Positions 46,004-54,719 of a stretch of DNA of 64,000 bases are shown one piece after another (within the stretch, counting starts at the first letter, position 1; each line of letters begins with the position of its first letter). The stretch is taken from positions 3,472,001 through 3,536,000 of the forward strand of contig NZ_JAUSYO010000001.1 of NCBI RefSeq assembly GCF_030816935.1, given 5' to 3'. This DNA comes from Arthrobacter sp. B3I9 (GTDB lineage Bacteria; Actinomycetota; Actinomycetes; Actinomycetales; Micrococcaceae). Made by a program: the position numbers and the translations under genes. The notes under the pieces were generated by a model. The model was not told the DNA's origin. It worked only from the letters and a program-made list of their open reading frames with translations, and made no database searches.

Positions 46004-46118
46004 GTTACGCTAGCCGTACCGTAGTTTGGCTGTCAAGAAAATTACGAGATGCAAACCACAATCGTTGTTCGGCGTCCAACTACGCTGGAGCGACGATAAC
46101 GTCGAAGGAGTCCGGATC

Positions 46119-47132
46119 ATGGCCACACTGCGCGAGGTAGCCGAACTGGCGTCAGTCTCAGTTGCCACAGCTTCGCGCGTACTCAACGGTTCCGCTCAGA
46201 GTCATCCAGTGTCCCGAAAAGTGCAAGCAAGCGTGCGGACTGCCGCTGAAACATTGGGTTACACCCCGAGTGCTGCTGCGCAGGCGCTTAAGCAGCAGCG
46301 AAGCAAGATTATCGGGGTCATTGCCAGCGACATTCTCGATCCGTACTTTGCGGAGATGGCGCGTGGCCTCGAAATCGAGGCGGCAAAATTCGGATACATC
46401 ACCATTTTGGCTAACGCCAACCGCGATCCCGATCAGGAGCGCACTAAATTTCGTGTGTTGCGAGAGCACCAGGCGTCCGGGATCGTATTCTGCGGCAGCG
46501 ACATCGAAGGTGCGCCTGGAACCGCCGAGTTGGCCCGCGAGGTCAACGTTGCAGTGAGGGGCGGCACGCGAGTAGTGGCACTGGCTCCCCGCGGGTTCGA
46601 TTCCACGAGGATCGTCATAGACAACGTTGCGACCGCTCACGAACTCACCCGCTACATGCTCTCGCTTGGCCACCGTAAAGTCGCATTCATGGGAGGTTTG
46701 CCAGGTCTTTCAGCCACCGAGCAACGAATTGTCGGCTATCGCAATGCGATGTTTGAGGCGCAATTGCGACCCAACGTCGTCGGGCTCTCGACTATGAATC
46801 AGGAGTCCGGGAGAGAAACCGTCGCGCAACTCGTGGCGGACGGTCTCCTTCCCGATGCGATCGTCTGCACCAACGACGAAGTTGCGGTGGGAGTTCTTGC
46901 ATATCTGTGGAGCTCCGGATACAAAGTGCCGGACGATGTGTCGGTCGCCGGCATTGGTGGAACTCGCGGCGGCCTTGTTTTTGGGCTCACGACAATGACC
47001 TTGCCGCTCGTCGAGCTTGGCCGTCTTGCGGCCAGATACATTGCGACGGAGGGAAATGGGTCTGACGTTCCAGCAGCCCCGCCATTCGAACTGCGTGTGG
47101 GCTCCACAACGGCACCGCATCCCAATGCGTGA
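46119..47132 (+). CDS. LacI-family transcriptional regulator
   Basis: Repressor of 337 residues. The N-terminal DNA-binding domain is canonical: TLREVAELASVSVATASRVLN and TLGYTPSAAAQALKQQ. The periplasmic-binding-like effector domain follows (IIGVIASDILDPYFAEMA, FMGGLPGLSATEQRIVGY, AIVCTNDEVAVGVLAYL). The ATG at 46119 with AAGGAG 8 nt upstream is preferred over an in-frame extension. Divergent from the seven-gene catabolic operon and flanked by two matching operator boxes, so it is the predicted local repressor. Confidence 0.9.
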   Translation: MATLREVAELASVSVATASRVLNGSAQSHPVSRKVQASVRTAAETLGYTPSAAAQALKQQRSKIIGVIASDILDPYFAEMARGLEIEAAKFGYITILANANRDPDQERTKFRVLREHQASGIVFCGSDIEGAPGTAELAREVNVAVRGGTRVVALAPRGFDSTRIVIDNVATAHELTRYMLSLGHRKVAFMGGLPGLSATEQRIVGYRNAMFEAQLRPNVVGLSTMNQESGRETVAQLVADGLLPDAIVCTNDEVAVGVLAYLWSSGYKVPDDVSVAGIGGTRGGLVFGLTTMTLPLVELGRLAARYIATEGNGSDVPAAPPFELRVGSTTAPHPNA

Positions 47133-47261
47133 GGGGCCGCCGCCAATGAGCGCTCCGGACCAGAGGTTGTTGGTCGTTGAGGATTACCTTCCTGCTCAGG
47201 TGGTGTAGGGCCCCCACCAAGGCGGAAATCCAGCCTTTCCCCGCCGCACTTTGAACCAACC

Positions 47262-47690
47262 ACGTCCCTTCCAAAAAGTACTCGGCATGCGGTCGAGGCC
47301 GACCGAAACGCTCCGGTGGGCGTGGCCACTGGCGTCCCGGACGAGGACAGCCGTAGCCGTGAGGAGCTCATCTCGATGTGGGTCAGCCCTGCCGTTCGCG
47401 GCCGTGGCGTCGCCGCTGCACTCATCACAGCGGTCGCGCACTGGGCCGCGAGCACTGGTGCGTCGATGCTCGCCCTGTCCGTGATGCCGGACAATGTGGC
47501 AGCCCGGCGCACTAACGAACGGAACGGCTTCATCGTGTCCTGCGGACCGGCGATTTGCTACCAGGTGGCAGGCGCGAGCTGGTCATGCTCCGCGACCTCG
47601 GCCCGGAACGCAACGCCAGCGACTCGACGCAAGCCGCAGGAATGCCGCTGAGCGCTACCTTCGGGCCTTGCCTGCCGCCCGCAGCACCTT
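47262..47690 (+). pseudogene. GNAT acetyltransferase remnant
   Basis: Partial, frameshifted copy of the gene type at 37500-38006. From about 47290 it reads HAVEADRNAPVGVATGVPDE and then ISMWVSPAVRGRGVAAALI, nearly identical to that protein; after NGFIVSC the frame breaks and the remainder RTGDLLPGGRRELVMLRDL continues in another frame. The N-terminal third is absent. It sits between the lacI-type gene and an AT-rich promoter region. Confidence 0.75.
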
Positions 47691-47692
47691 CT

Positions 47693-47775
47693 AAAATAGA
47701 ATAAATTACTTTTAGAGGTGCGTCATGACAGCAACCCAAGCAGCTCCCCCTGGCAAGCATCGGGTCGGCGGTTGA
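47693..47775 (+). promoter_or_regulatory. AT-rich promoter and 16-codon upstream ORF of the membrane-protein/GH15 operon
   Basis: TAAAATAGAATAAATTACTTTTAG is unusually AT-rich (positions about 47694-47717) and looks like a promoter. It is followed by AGAGGTG and a 16-codon ORF (ATG 47725 to TGA 47775) whose stop is one base from the ATG of the membrane protein. The ORF may be a coupled leader or the frameshifted original start. Confidence 0.4.
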
Positions 47776-47776
47776 G

Positions 47777-48253
47777 ATGGACTGGCCGGGCTGGGCGCTG
47801 TTCGGGCTGCTCGCCACCACGGCCCTGACCGCGGTGATGATTGCCTGCCAGATGGCCGGCTGGACCCGGCTCGACCTGCCCCTGGTCCTCGGCAGCCTTG
47901 CCACGCCGGATCCGGACAAGGCGCGGATCGCCGGTTTCTTCATCCACCTCGCAGTAGGACAGGTTTTCGCTCTCGGCTACGCGGCGGTCTTTGCGCTGCT
48001 CGGCCGGGCCACGTGGTGGATCGGCGCCCTGCTCGGACTCCTGCACGTCGCCGTGGCGCTGACCGTCATCCTGCCCCTGCTGCCCGGCATCCATCCCAGA
48101 ATGGCGAGCACCAGGGCAGGCCCGGCCGCCCGCGCGGCGCTCGAACCTCCGGGTCTGCTGGGCCTGAACTACGGGATCCAGACGCCGGCGGTGGCCGTGG
48201 CAGCCCACGTGGTCTACGGCTCCCTGCTCGGGCTGCTCCTGACGGTCCATTGA
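47777..48253 (+). CDS. Small membrane protein upstream of GH15 gene
   Basis: Protein of 158 residues with about four membrane helices (8-30, 55-78, 85-105, 135-155) and an Arg-containing loop. No recognised functional domain. The ribosome site is weak; translation may be coupled to the 16-codon upstream ORF. It ends 29 bp before the GH15 gene on the same strand. Confidence 0.65.
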   Translation: MDWPGWALFGLLATTALTAVMIACQMAGWTRLDLPLVLGSLATPDPDKARIAGFFIHLAVGQVFALGYAAVFALLGRATWWIGALLGLLHVAVALTVILPLLPGIHPRMASTRAGPAARAALEPPGLLGLNYGIQTPAVAVAAHVVYGSLLGLLLTVH

Positions 48254-48282
48254 CGGCAGCACGAGAGAAGGTGCACCAGAAC

Positions 48283-50133
48283 ATGGAAACGCGCAACATC
48301 CACTCCCCCGCCCTTGCCGACTACGGGCTGCTGGGCGATACGCGCACGGCCGCCCTGGTCTCGGCCGAGGGCGGCATCGACTGGCTCTGCGCGCCCACCT
48401 TCGACGGTGATCCCGTCTTCGGTGCCCTGCTCGGCGGACCGGAGGCAGGCACCTTCCGCACCGGCCCCGCGCTGCCTTCACAGCCCATCGTCCGGCGCTA
48501 CCGGCCGCATACGGCGACGCTCGAAACGGTCTGGGCCACCGACGGCGGCACGCTGACCCTCACCGAGGCGATGGTGGCGGAGGTCTCTGGCCGCCTGCTG
48601 CCCACGACCCTCCTGATCCGGCGGCTGGCCGCCGAGGGCGCGCCGGTCCGGACCGCCGTCGACTTTGACCCGCGCTTCGGCGAGCGCCACCTCCGGCCCC
48701 GCGTCCGGCGGGGACAACAACTGGTGTGTGAGTGGGGAGCCCTGGCCATGTCGCTCGGCTGCAGCGGAGGGTTGCGGGTGGAACCGGGCACGACGGCGGC
48801 ACTCACCGTGGTGCCCGGCCGTCCGGTCGTGATGGTGCTGGCCCTGGCGTATGCGGAGCCGCTGATCTGGGTCGATCCCGACACCGCCTGGGAGCTGGTG
48901 GAAGCGGACGAAGCACGCTGGCGGGAGTGGGCCGCGGGCATCAGCGACGACGTCCCGTTCCGCGAACCGGTCCTGCGGAGCCTGCTGACGCTGAAGCTGC
49001 TGACCTACTCTCCCTCGGGCGCGCCCGTGGCTGCCCCCACCACCTCCCTGCCGGAGGATCCCGGCGGCATCCGGAACTGGGACTACAGATACGCGTGGCC
49101 GCGGGATGCCAGCATAGGGATCGCCGCGTTCCTCGCGCTGGGAAAGGACGGCGAGGCCCTGAGCTTCCTGAACTGGCTCCTGCACGCCAGCCGGCTGCAG
49201 CGGCCCCGGCTTCCGGCCCTGCTCACGCTGACCGGCGGGCATGTCCCCCGCGAGCGCACGCTCGAGGGCTGGCCCGGCTACGCGGGCAGCGCTCCGGTGC
49301 GGACGGGCAACGGAGCCGCGCACCAGCACCAGCTCGACGGCTACGGCTGGGTCCTGGACGCCGCGTGGAACCTCGTCCGGCAAGGGCACCGGCTCAATTC
49401 GGAGACGTGGCGGGCGATGCGCGGCTTCACCGACCTCGTGGCGCGGCGCTGGCCGGAGCCTGACGCCGGCATCTGGGAGATCCGCGACGACCCGGCGCAC
49501 CATGTGCACTCCAAGATCATGGGCTGGCTGGCCCTGGACCGGGCGCTGCGCATCGCCGAGAGCCACCGCATCAGCGAACGGCGGCGCCGCCGCTGGGAAG
49601 CAGCAAGACGCGCCCTCTCCGCGGATATTCGGGCCCGCGGATTCGACGCGGCCAGGAACACGTACACCCGCTCGTACGGGTCGGCCGATCTCGACTCGGC
49701 CCTGCTGATCCTGCCGGTGACGGGCTTCGAAGACCGGGACTCAGACCGGCTCCGGGGCACGGTCGACGCCGTCGCCGCGGAACTCTCAGCCTGTTACCCG
49801 TTCCTCTACCGCTACCCGCCGGGCCAAGACGGGCTCCCCGGGGACGAGGGCGCCTTCCTGCCCTGCTCCTTCTGGCTGGTCCAGGCCCTGGCCCTGACGG
49901 GGAGGGCAGCAGAGGCCGAGGAACTGTTCCACGCGCTGCTTGAAGTCGGCGGCCCGCTGGGCCTGTTCAGTGAGGAAGCCGATCCGGCCACCGGTGCCCT
50001 CCTCGGAAATTACCCCCAGGCCCTGACCCACGCTGCGCTGGTGCAGGCAGCCTTAGCCCTCCGGGATGCTGCGCAGGAGGAGCTATATGAACCTGTCGAG
50101 ACAAAACCTATTGGTTCAACCGGTCCAACGTAG
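48283..50133 (+). CDS. Glycoside hydrolase family 15 protein (glucoamylase/trehalase-like)
   Basis: Protein of 616 residues with the actinobacterial GH15 layout: an N-terminal beta-sandwich domain (about 1-230; PALADYGLLGDTRTAALVS, GGIDWLCAPTFDGDPVFG) and an (alpha/alpha)6 barrel. Key barrel motifs: IRNWDYRYAWPRDASI, GYGWVLDAAWN and the C-terminal acidic region FLPCSFWLVQALAL. Such enzymes hydrolyse alpha-glucosides, and in actinobacteria some are trehalases; no signal peptide is seen, so it acts inside the cell. The ATG at 48283 is preferred; an upstream extension overlaps the membrane protein gene. It lies 29 bp downstream of that gene. Confidence 0.88.
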   Translation: METRNIHSPALADYGLLGDTRTAALVSAEGGIDWLCAPTFDGDPVFGALLGGPEAGTFRTGPALPSQPIVRRYRPHTATLETVWATDGGTLTLTEAMVAEVSGRLLPTTLLIRRLAAEGAPVRTAVDFDPRFGERHLRPRVRRGQQLVCEWGALAMSLGCSGGLRVEPGTTAALTVVPGRPVVMVLALAYAEPLIWVDPDTAWELVEADEARWREWAAGISDDVPFREPVLRSLLTLKLLTYSPSGAPVAAPTTSLPEDPGGIRNWDYRYAWPRDASIGIAAFLALGKDGEALSFLNWLLHASRLQRPRLPALLTLTGGHVPRERTLEGWPGYAGSAPVRTGNGAAHQHQLDGYGWVLDAAWNLVRQGHRLNSETWRAMRGFTDLVARRWPEPDAGIWEIRDDPAHHVHSKIMGWLALDRALRIAESHRISERRRRRWEAARRALSADIRARGFDAARNTYTRSYGSADLDSALLILPVTGFEDRDSDRLRGTVDAVAAELSACYPFLYRYPPGQDGLPGDEGAFLPCSFWLVQALALTGRAAEAEELFHALLEVGGPLGLFSEEADPATGALLGNYPQALTHAALVQAALALRDAAQEELYEPVETKPIGSTGPT

Positions 50134-50239
50134 GAAAAAGTGGGTGACCACCCCATCAGAACGCGCCCTGCGGATGCACCAGACACCAGTTCCTGACCAT
50201 CAAGGCATTCAGTCATTCGAACGCCTCAGTCACCACCCA

Positions 50240-50470
50240 CTAAACGGTCTTCTCACTGTTCGCGATTGCCTCGATCCAATCGATGGCATCGTCGGGGAAA
50301 TAGTGCCCCGAGGTTTCATTCTGGTCAGCCCACCACGAGTCGGCGCCATCAGGGCCGCCGGCGTCGGCAATTTCGGCCACTACTTCCCCCGGCACCACGT
50401 CGCCATTGTTCTCGATCAGGTATTCCCGCGTTGACGGCTGCAGTCTTGCCCACCACTGCTCGATGCTCAT
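50240..50470 (-). CDS. Small acidic hypothetical protein
   Basis: Protein of 76 residues with the start supported by GGGAGA about 10 nt upstream. Trp-rich and acidic (SIEQWWARLQPSTREYL, DSWWADQ, DAIDWIEAIANSE) and predicted soluble. I do not recognise a family; similar short proteins occur in other Arthrobacter-like genomes. Its stop is convergent with the GH15 gene. Confidence 0.65.
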   Translation of the reverse strand: MSIEQWWARLQPSTREYLIENNGDVVPGEVVAEIADAGGPDGADSWWADQNETSGHYFPDDAIDWIEAIANSEKTV

Positions 50471-50603
50471 AGTGGAAGTCTCCCATTCCAGCCGATCCTG
50501 GCGAAGGCCCGAATAGATTCCTTCCGAATCTGCTCGTCATGCATACCCAAGCAGCCGAACGGCACCCTGATGCACCGGCCCGTCCGCTGGAATCCGGAAA
50601 CCG

Positions 50604-51647
50604 TCAGGCCAGTGTGAAAAGGCCCTCCGGGGCCGTACGGGACTTTCCGTCCTTGCCGTCGACGTCGGCAAGCTGCGGGAGCTTCCCGTCGCGGTAGGCC
50701 ACCGTGCTGCGCTTGAAGATCCTGGTGAAGAGCGAGACGTCCACACCGGTCACGCCGGCATGGGTCGCGATTCCCTGCATTACCCCGCGGAGCTCGGCGA
50801 GGCTCCGGGTCGCGGTCTGGACGAGGATGCGGCCGGAGACGTTAGCGGCCCAGCGGGTTGCCGGGAGATCGGCAATGTACCGTCCGGCGGCGTCCAGCGC
50901 GGGGGCCTCTGCGCGCACGGTCAGGAGGGTCTCGACGGGATACCCGATCGACGCGGGATCGAGGATCGCGCGCACGAACACGGCGCCGTCGGCGATGAGT
51001 GTCTCGAGCCTCCGGCTCGCGGTGGCCTTGGACACCCCCAGGCCGGCGGCCAGCTCCTCGATGGTGATGCGGCCGTTAGCGCGCAGCAGCTCCGCGAGGG
51101 CGCGGCTCGGCTCGTCGAGGGGCGGCATCCCCAGCTCCATGTATCCCGCGGCGAACTGCGGGTGCTCGGAGGGGCTGAGCGCCTCGTACTGCTCCGGGGT
51201 GAGGAGGTCGGGCCGCCAGCCGGAGACCGTGCGGTAGTACTCGAAGACCGGCTCGAGCGGGAGGTCCCGCACGCCGTCGAGCCCGGCGAGCTCGCCGTAC
51301 AGGAACGGGCCCACGGCGTCCCGTTCGAGGGAGAGCTCAACGATGCACTCGCTCGCCCCGGCGAGCGCGCTGATCCAGTGCGTCTCGGGCCGCTGGGCAA
51401 GCCAGGTCCCGATAGCCGGAATGGCCGACGGCGCTGCGGTAACGCGGAGCATGTACAGGTCCACGGGCGCGAGCGCGGCCGGGCTCGGGAACGACTGGAC
51501 GCGCACCTCCCCGGAGGCGAGGAGCCTGTTGCCCCGGCGGGCCACGGTGCGCTCCTGTTGCCCGAGCACGTCGGCAATGTGCCGCCACGGCGCGCGGCCG
51601 TTGCGGATGAGGGCTGCCACGATCTGGCGGTCGAGGTCGTCGAGCAT
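50604..51647 (-). CDS. Lrp/AsnC-family regulator with two AsnC modules
   Basis: Regulator of about 347 residues, twice the usual Lrp/AsnC length, built of two helix-turn-helix/RAM units: LDDLDRQIVAALIRNGRAP at the start and ALAELLRANGRITIEELAAGLGVSKATASRRLE at about 175-210. The ATG at 51647 is preferred (GAGAGG at 7-8 nt); one at 51656 lacks spacing. Double-AsnC proteins are common in actinobacteria next to peptidase or amino-acid genes. It is the last gene of the DUF5058/M20 operon, which it may regulate. Confidence 0.85.
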   Translation of the reverse strand: MLDDLDRQIVAALIRNGRAPWRHIADVLGQQERTVARRGNRLLASGEVRVQSFPSPAALAPVDLYMLRVTAAPSAIPAIGTWLAQRPETHWISALAGASECIVELSLERDAVGPFLYGELAGLDGVRDLPLEPVFEYYRTVSGWRPDLLTPEQYEALSPSEHPQFAAGYMELGMPPLDEPSRALAELLRANGRITIEELAAGLGVSKATASRRLETLIADGAVFVRAILDPASIGYPVETLLTVRAEAPALDAAGRYIADLPATRWAANVSGRILVQTATRSLAELRGVMQGIATHAGVTGVDVSLFTRIFKRSTVAYRDGKLPQLADVDGKDGKSRTAPEGLFTLA

Positions 51648-51761
51648 GCCTATCATCCTCTCACCCGGAGGGGCTGCGCCCCGGGAACCCCGCCTCACCT
51701 CAGGAGGCACCACTTAAGCCGGAGGCACGACGGCGGGTGGGAGCCCGCCGTCGTGCGTCGG

Positions 51762-53009
51762 CTACTTGCCCAGGTACTCGAGCAGCACCGCGAGCACGGC
51801 ACCGGTGCCGTTGACCACGGCGAGCTCGGCGTCGGGCGCGAACTGCGGCGAGTGGTTGCCGGCGGGCGAGGCGCCGTCGGCGAACGCCTCCGCGGGGAAA
51901 GCGCCGAAGGACCAGAACACCACCGGGACGCCGATCGCGTCGCCGAGCCAGCCTGCGTCCTCCGAGCCCATACCGAGCGGCTCGGCGATGACGGACCCGG
52001 GGCCGAAGCCTGCTTCGAGCGCCGCCGTGGCGCGCGCGGTGTGCTCGGCGTCGTTGAAGAGGCGCGGGAAGCGGTTGATTTCCACGATCGCGGGCTCGTC
52101 GATGCCGGAGGCGGCGGCCTCGGCGGCCACGATGCGGCGGATGGAGCCCAGGACGTGGGCACGGACGTCCTCGTCGGGCGTGCGCACATTGACGCTGAAC
52201 TCGGCGGTCTCCGGAATGATGTTCTCCTTGAGGCCCGCGTGGAACGTGCCCACCGTGACGACGGCCGGCGTGACCGGGGCGAGCTCGCGCGAGACGATCG
52301 TCTGGAGGCGCAGGACCATCGAGGCCGCCGCGACGATCGGGTCGAGGGACTTCTCCGGCTGCGACCCGTGGGCCTGCCGGCCGCGCACCGTGATCCGCCA
52401 GGAATCGGCCAGGCTCGCCATGTTTCCGGGGCGCAGCCAGAACTTGCCCGCCTCCAGCGGCATGACGTGCTGCGCGAGGACCACCTCGGGGCGCGGCGCG
52501 CGGTCCCACAGGCCGTCGTCGACCATCGCCTTGGCGCCCCACGCCGTCTCCTCGCCGGGCTGGAAGAGGAGCACCGCGGTCCCGTGCCACGCGTCGCGGT
52601 TGGCGGTGAGGTACTGGGCGGCGGCGAGGGCGGCGGTGATGTGGGTGTCGTGGCCGCAGCCGTGCATCGTGGGCGCCTCGCTGCCATCGGGCAGCGTGCC
52701 GGTGGCGGTGCTTGCGTAGTCGAGGCCGGTGGCCTCCGCGATGGGCAGGCCGTCCGTGTCCGCGCGGAAGCCGACCACGGGGCCCTCGCCGTTGGTCAGG
52801 AGGCCGACGACGCCGGTCCCGCCCGAGCGGAAGTGCTCGATGCCCAGCTCGGTCAGCCGGGCTTCGATCGCTTCGGCGGTCCCGTGCTCGAGCGAGGACA
52901 GCTCCGGTGCGCGGTGGTAGCTCTTGTATAGCTCGACATGCTCGGCGACGAAGTCCGCGGGGACCTCGATGCCCCTGGCGAGGGCGACGGTGGTGGAAAT
53001 GTCAGTCAT
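51762..53009 (-). CDS. M20-family metallo-amidohydrolase
   Basis: Cytoplasmic zinc or manganese amidohydrolase of 415 residues, M20D type. Metal ligands: VGFRADTDGLPIAE, HGCGHDTHITAALAAAQ (His and Asp), FQPGEETAWGAKAM (Glu pair) and a His in VLAQHVMPL; the dimerisation domain is about 185-295. Substrates of the family include N-acyl amino acids and hippurate. It is preceded by two membrane proteins and followed by an AsnC regulator, a set suggesting uptake and hydrolysis of an amide. Confidence 0.9.
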   Translation of the reverse strand: MTDISTTVALARGIEVPADFVAEHVELYKSYHRAPELSSLEHGTAEAIEARLTELGIEHFRSGGTGVVGLLTNGEGPVVGFRADTDGLPIAEATGLDYASTATGTLPDGSEAPTMHGCGHDTHITAALAAAQYLTANRDAWHGTAVLLFQPGEETAWGAKAMVDDGLWDRAPRPEVVLAQHVMPLEAGKFWLRPGNMASLADSWRITVRGRQAHGSQPEKSLDPIVAAASMVLRLQTIVSRELAPVTPAVVTVGTFHAGLKENIIPETAEFSVNVRTPDEDVRAHVLGSIRRIVAAEAAASGIDEPAIVEINRFPRLFNDAEHTARATAALEAGFGPGSVIAEPLGMGSEDAGWLGDAIGVPVVFWSFGAFPAEAFADGASPAGNHSPQFAPDAELAVVNGTGAVLAVLLEYLGK

Positions 53010-53068
53010 GGTGGCCTTTCGGGTCAGTCAGGTGAGGTTCAGTTCAGGTTCGATTCTGCTCGTGGAGC

Positions 53069-53800
53069 TCAGTGTCCGACGGACGCCGGCGCCTCGGCCG
53101 CCGTCGGGGCGTCGGTGCGCTTCCGGGCGAACCACGCGACGATGATCACGCCGACGACGGAGATCGCGGTCGCGTAGTTGGCAAGCCCCGGCGCGAGCCG
53201 GAGCACGCCGTAGACGACGACGGCCGAGACCGCCGCGGCGATGATTGTGGTCCGCACGTTCTTCATGGACACGATGGCCTGGATGGTGACGGCGCCGAAC
53301 ACGGCCGAGAGGATGTAGACGCGGGCCACCGCGATGAGCCCAGCCGGCAGGAGGCCCAGGAGCCATGTGCCGAGGAAGCCCACGAGGATGATGAGCGTGA
53401 GGATGTGGACGAACGCCGCGCCGATGATGGCGGCGCCCGCGATGAGCTCGGCCCGGCGGGTGCCCGGCTTCTCGCCGAGGTCGGTCTGCGCGATGAGCGC
53501 GGACGGGAGCAGCTTGTTGGCGATGTTGCCGATCATGAACGCCTGGTACATCGCGGAGCGTCCGAGGATCGGGTAGTACGAGATCGGCTCGACGACGGCG
53601 ATGATGCCGAACGTCGCGAAGACGATGCCGAACGCGGTCCACACCTCCTGGCCGGTGATGCCGAGGCCGGTGCCGAACGCCGCGAAGAGCGCGGCGCCGA
53701 GGGAGACGAGGAAGCCGAGCCCCAGGGTGATGGGACCCCAGATGGACGTGGTGCGGTCGAACTGGGCGAGCCCGTCGAGCGATGTGGTCTGAGAGGACAT
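53069..53800 (-). CDS. Membrane protein, DUF5058 partner
   Basis: Integral membrane protein of 243 residues with about seven helices (first at 22-45). No recognised family beyond its constant pairing with DUF5058. The motif NIANKLLPSALIAQTDLGEKPGT is the main polar loop. The ATG at 53800 has AGGAGAA 7 nt upstream. Likely one of two subunits of a membrane complex, possibly a transporter for the substrate of the M20 enzyme (inference). Confidence 0.7.
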   Translation of the reverse strand: MSSQTTSLDGLAQFDRTTSIWGPITLGLGFLVSLGAALFAAFGTGLGITGQEVWTAFGIVFATFGIIAVVEPISYYPILGRSAMYQAFMIGNIANKLLPSALIAQTDLGEKPGTRRAELIAGAAIIGAAFVHILTLIILVGFLGTWLLGLLPAGLIAVARVYILSAVFGAVTIQAIVSMKNVRTTIIAAAVSAVVVYGVLRLAPGLANYATAISVVGVIIVAWFARKRTDAPTAAEAPASVGH

Positions 53801-53822
53801 GAGCGGTTCTCCTGGGCTCGTG

Positions 53823-54557
53823 CTACTTGGCGGTGACAAGGAAGGCGGCGGCGAGGGCCACGAAGATCGCGATGCCGAGGCCCCACTCGCGCAGCCAGGG
53901 CTTGTTCAGGAACTTCGCGGCGGCGATGCACAGGCCCATCACGGCCGCCGAGGCGAGCAGCGTGAGGACGTGGACTCCTGACTTGGTGGTCTCGGTGAGT
54001 GCGAGCGTGATGAACGCGGCGAGGATCGCGGCCGTCGGGACCACTGTCATGACGGCGGGGTTGACCTTGCGCAGCGTCTTGTCGCCCTTGGACAGGATGG
54101 GGGTGAGGATGAGCGCGGTAAGCATCCACACGAGGCCGCCGAGGGTCATCGCGGCGAAGCCGATCGCGAAGACCTTCTGGGTGTAGCTGGGGCCGCCGAG
54201 CTGCGCGCCCTGCGACTGGGCCGCGAGGCCTGCCGCGGCGACGTCGAACGCCGCGGAGCCGACGAGGCCGATGCGGGTCAGCACCGCCGGCGTGCTGAAG
54301 AGCGGCAGGAGCGAGACCGCAACGAGTGCGACGGCGAGCGACGGGCCGATCGCGGCGATGCCGCCGCGGCGGACCGAGCCCATGACCTGTCCGTCCGTGA
54401 GGTTGGCGGAGCCGGCGGCCTTGCGGATGGCGCGGAGGTAGATGACGGACTGGAGCACGATGACCGCGAACACGGCTGCCGCGCAGATCCAGAGGACGGG
54501 GTGGAAAGACACCGGGCTGATGTCTGTCGAGCTGGGGTCGACGGCGAAGCGGTGCAT
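53823..54557 (-). CDS. DUF5058 family membrane protein
   Basis: Protein of 244 residues with about six membrane helices, matching DUF5058, a family of unknown function found with M20 peptidases. The ATG at 54557 is set by AAGGAG 6 nt upstream; the open frame beyond it is not homologous. Motifs: VIYLRAIRKAAG and GQVMGSVRRGGIAAIGPSLA. First gene of the operon DUF5058, membrane protein, M20, AsnC. Confidence 0.75.
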   Translation of the reverse strand: MHRFAVDPSSTDISPVSFHPVLWICAAAVFAVIVLQSVIYLRAIRKAAGSANLTDGQVMGSVRRGGIAAIGPSLAVALVAVSLLPLFSTPAVLTRIGLVGSAAFDVAAAGLAAQSQGAQLGGPSYTQKVFAIGFAAMTLGGLVWMLTALILTPILSKGDKTLRKVNPAVMTVVPTAAILAAFITLALTETTKSGVHVLTLLASAAVMGLCIAAAKFLNKPWLREWGLGIAIFVALAAAFLVTAK

Positions 54558-54719
54558 CCGCACTCCTTGGGGTTTCAGTGATGGGCCGAGGTGTGATGTC
54601 GATCTAGTACTGCTGTGATCTACGTCATAACCGATTTCCACCATGAAACGGCCTCTGGTGTCCAGAAGTCAAGGTTTTGTCTTGTAATCGGTCGAAAACG
54701 ATGATCGGGAGCGCTTTCC

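Noticed and set aside
47146..47208. 20-codon ORF with LLVVEDYLPAQVV after the lacI-type gene
   Set aside because: The string recalls the start of a response regulator, but it is too short and stops at once; chance cannot be excluded.
48478..49566. A 362-codon minus-strand ORF opposite GH15
   Set aside because: Shadow ORF with Arg/Gln/Gly-rich translation; GH15 motifs are unambiguous on the plus strand.
50760..52931. A 723-codon plus-strand ORF across the AsnC and M20 genes
   Set aside because: It is antisense to two well-supported genes and is Arg/Gly/Val/Glu-rich with no recognised domain; long antisense ORFs are expected with strong third-position GC bias.
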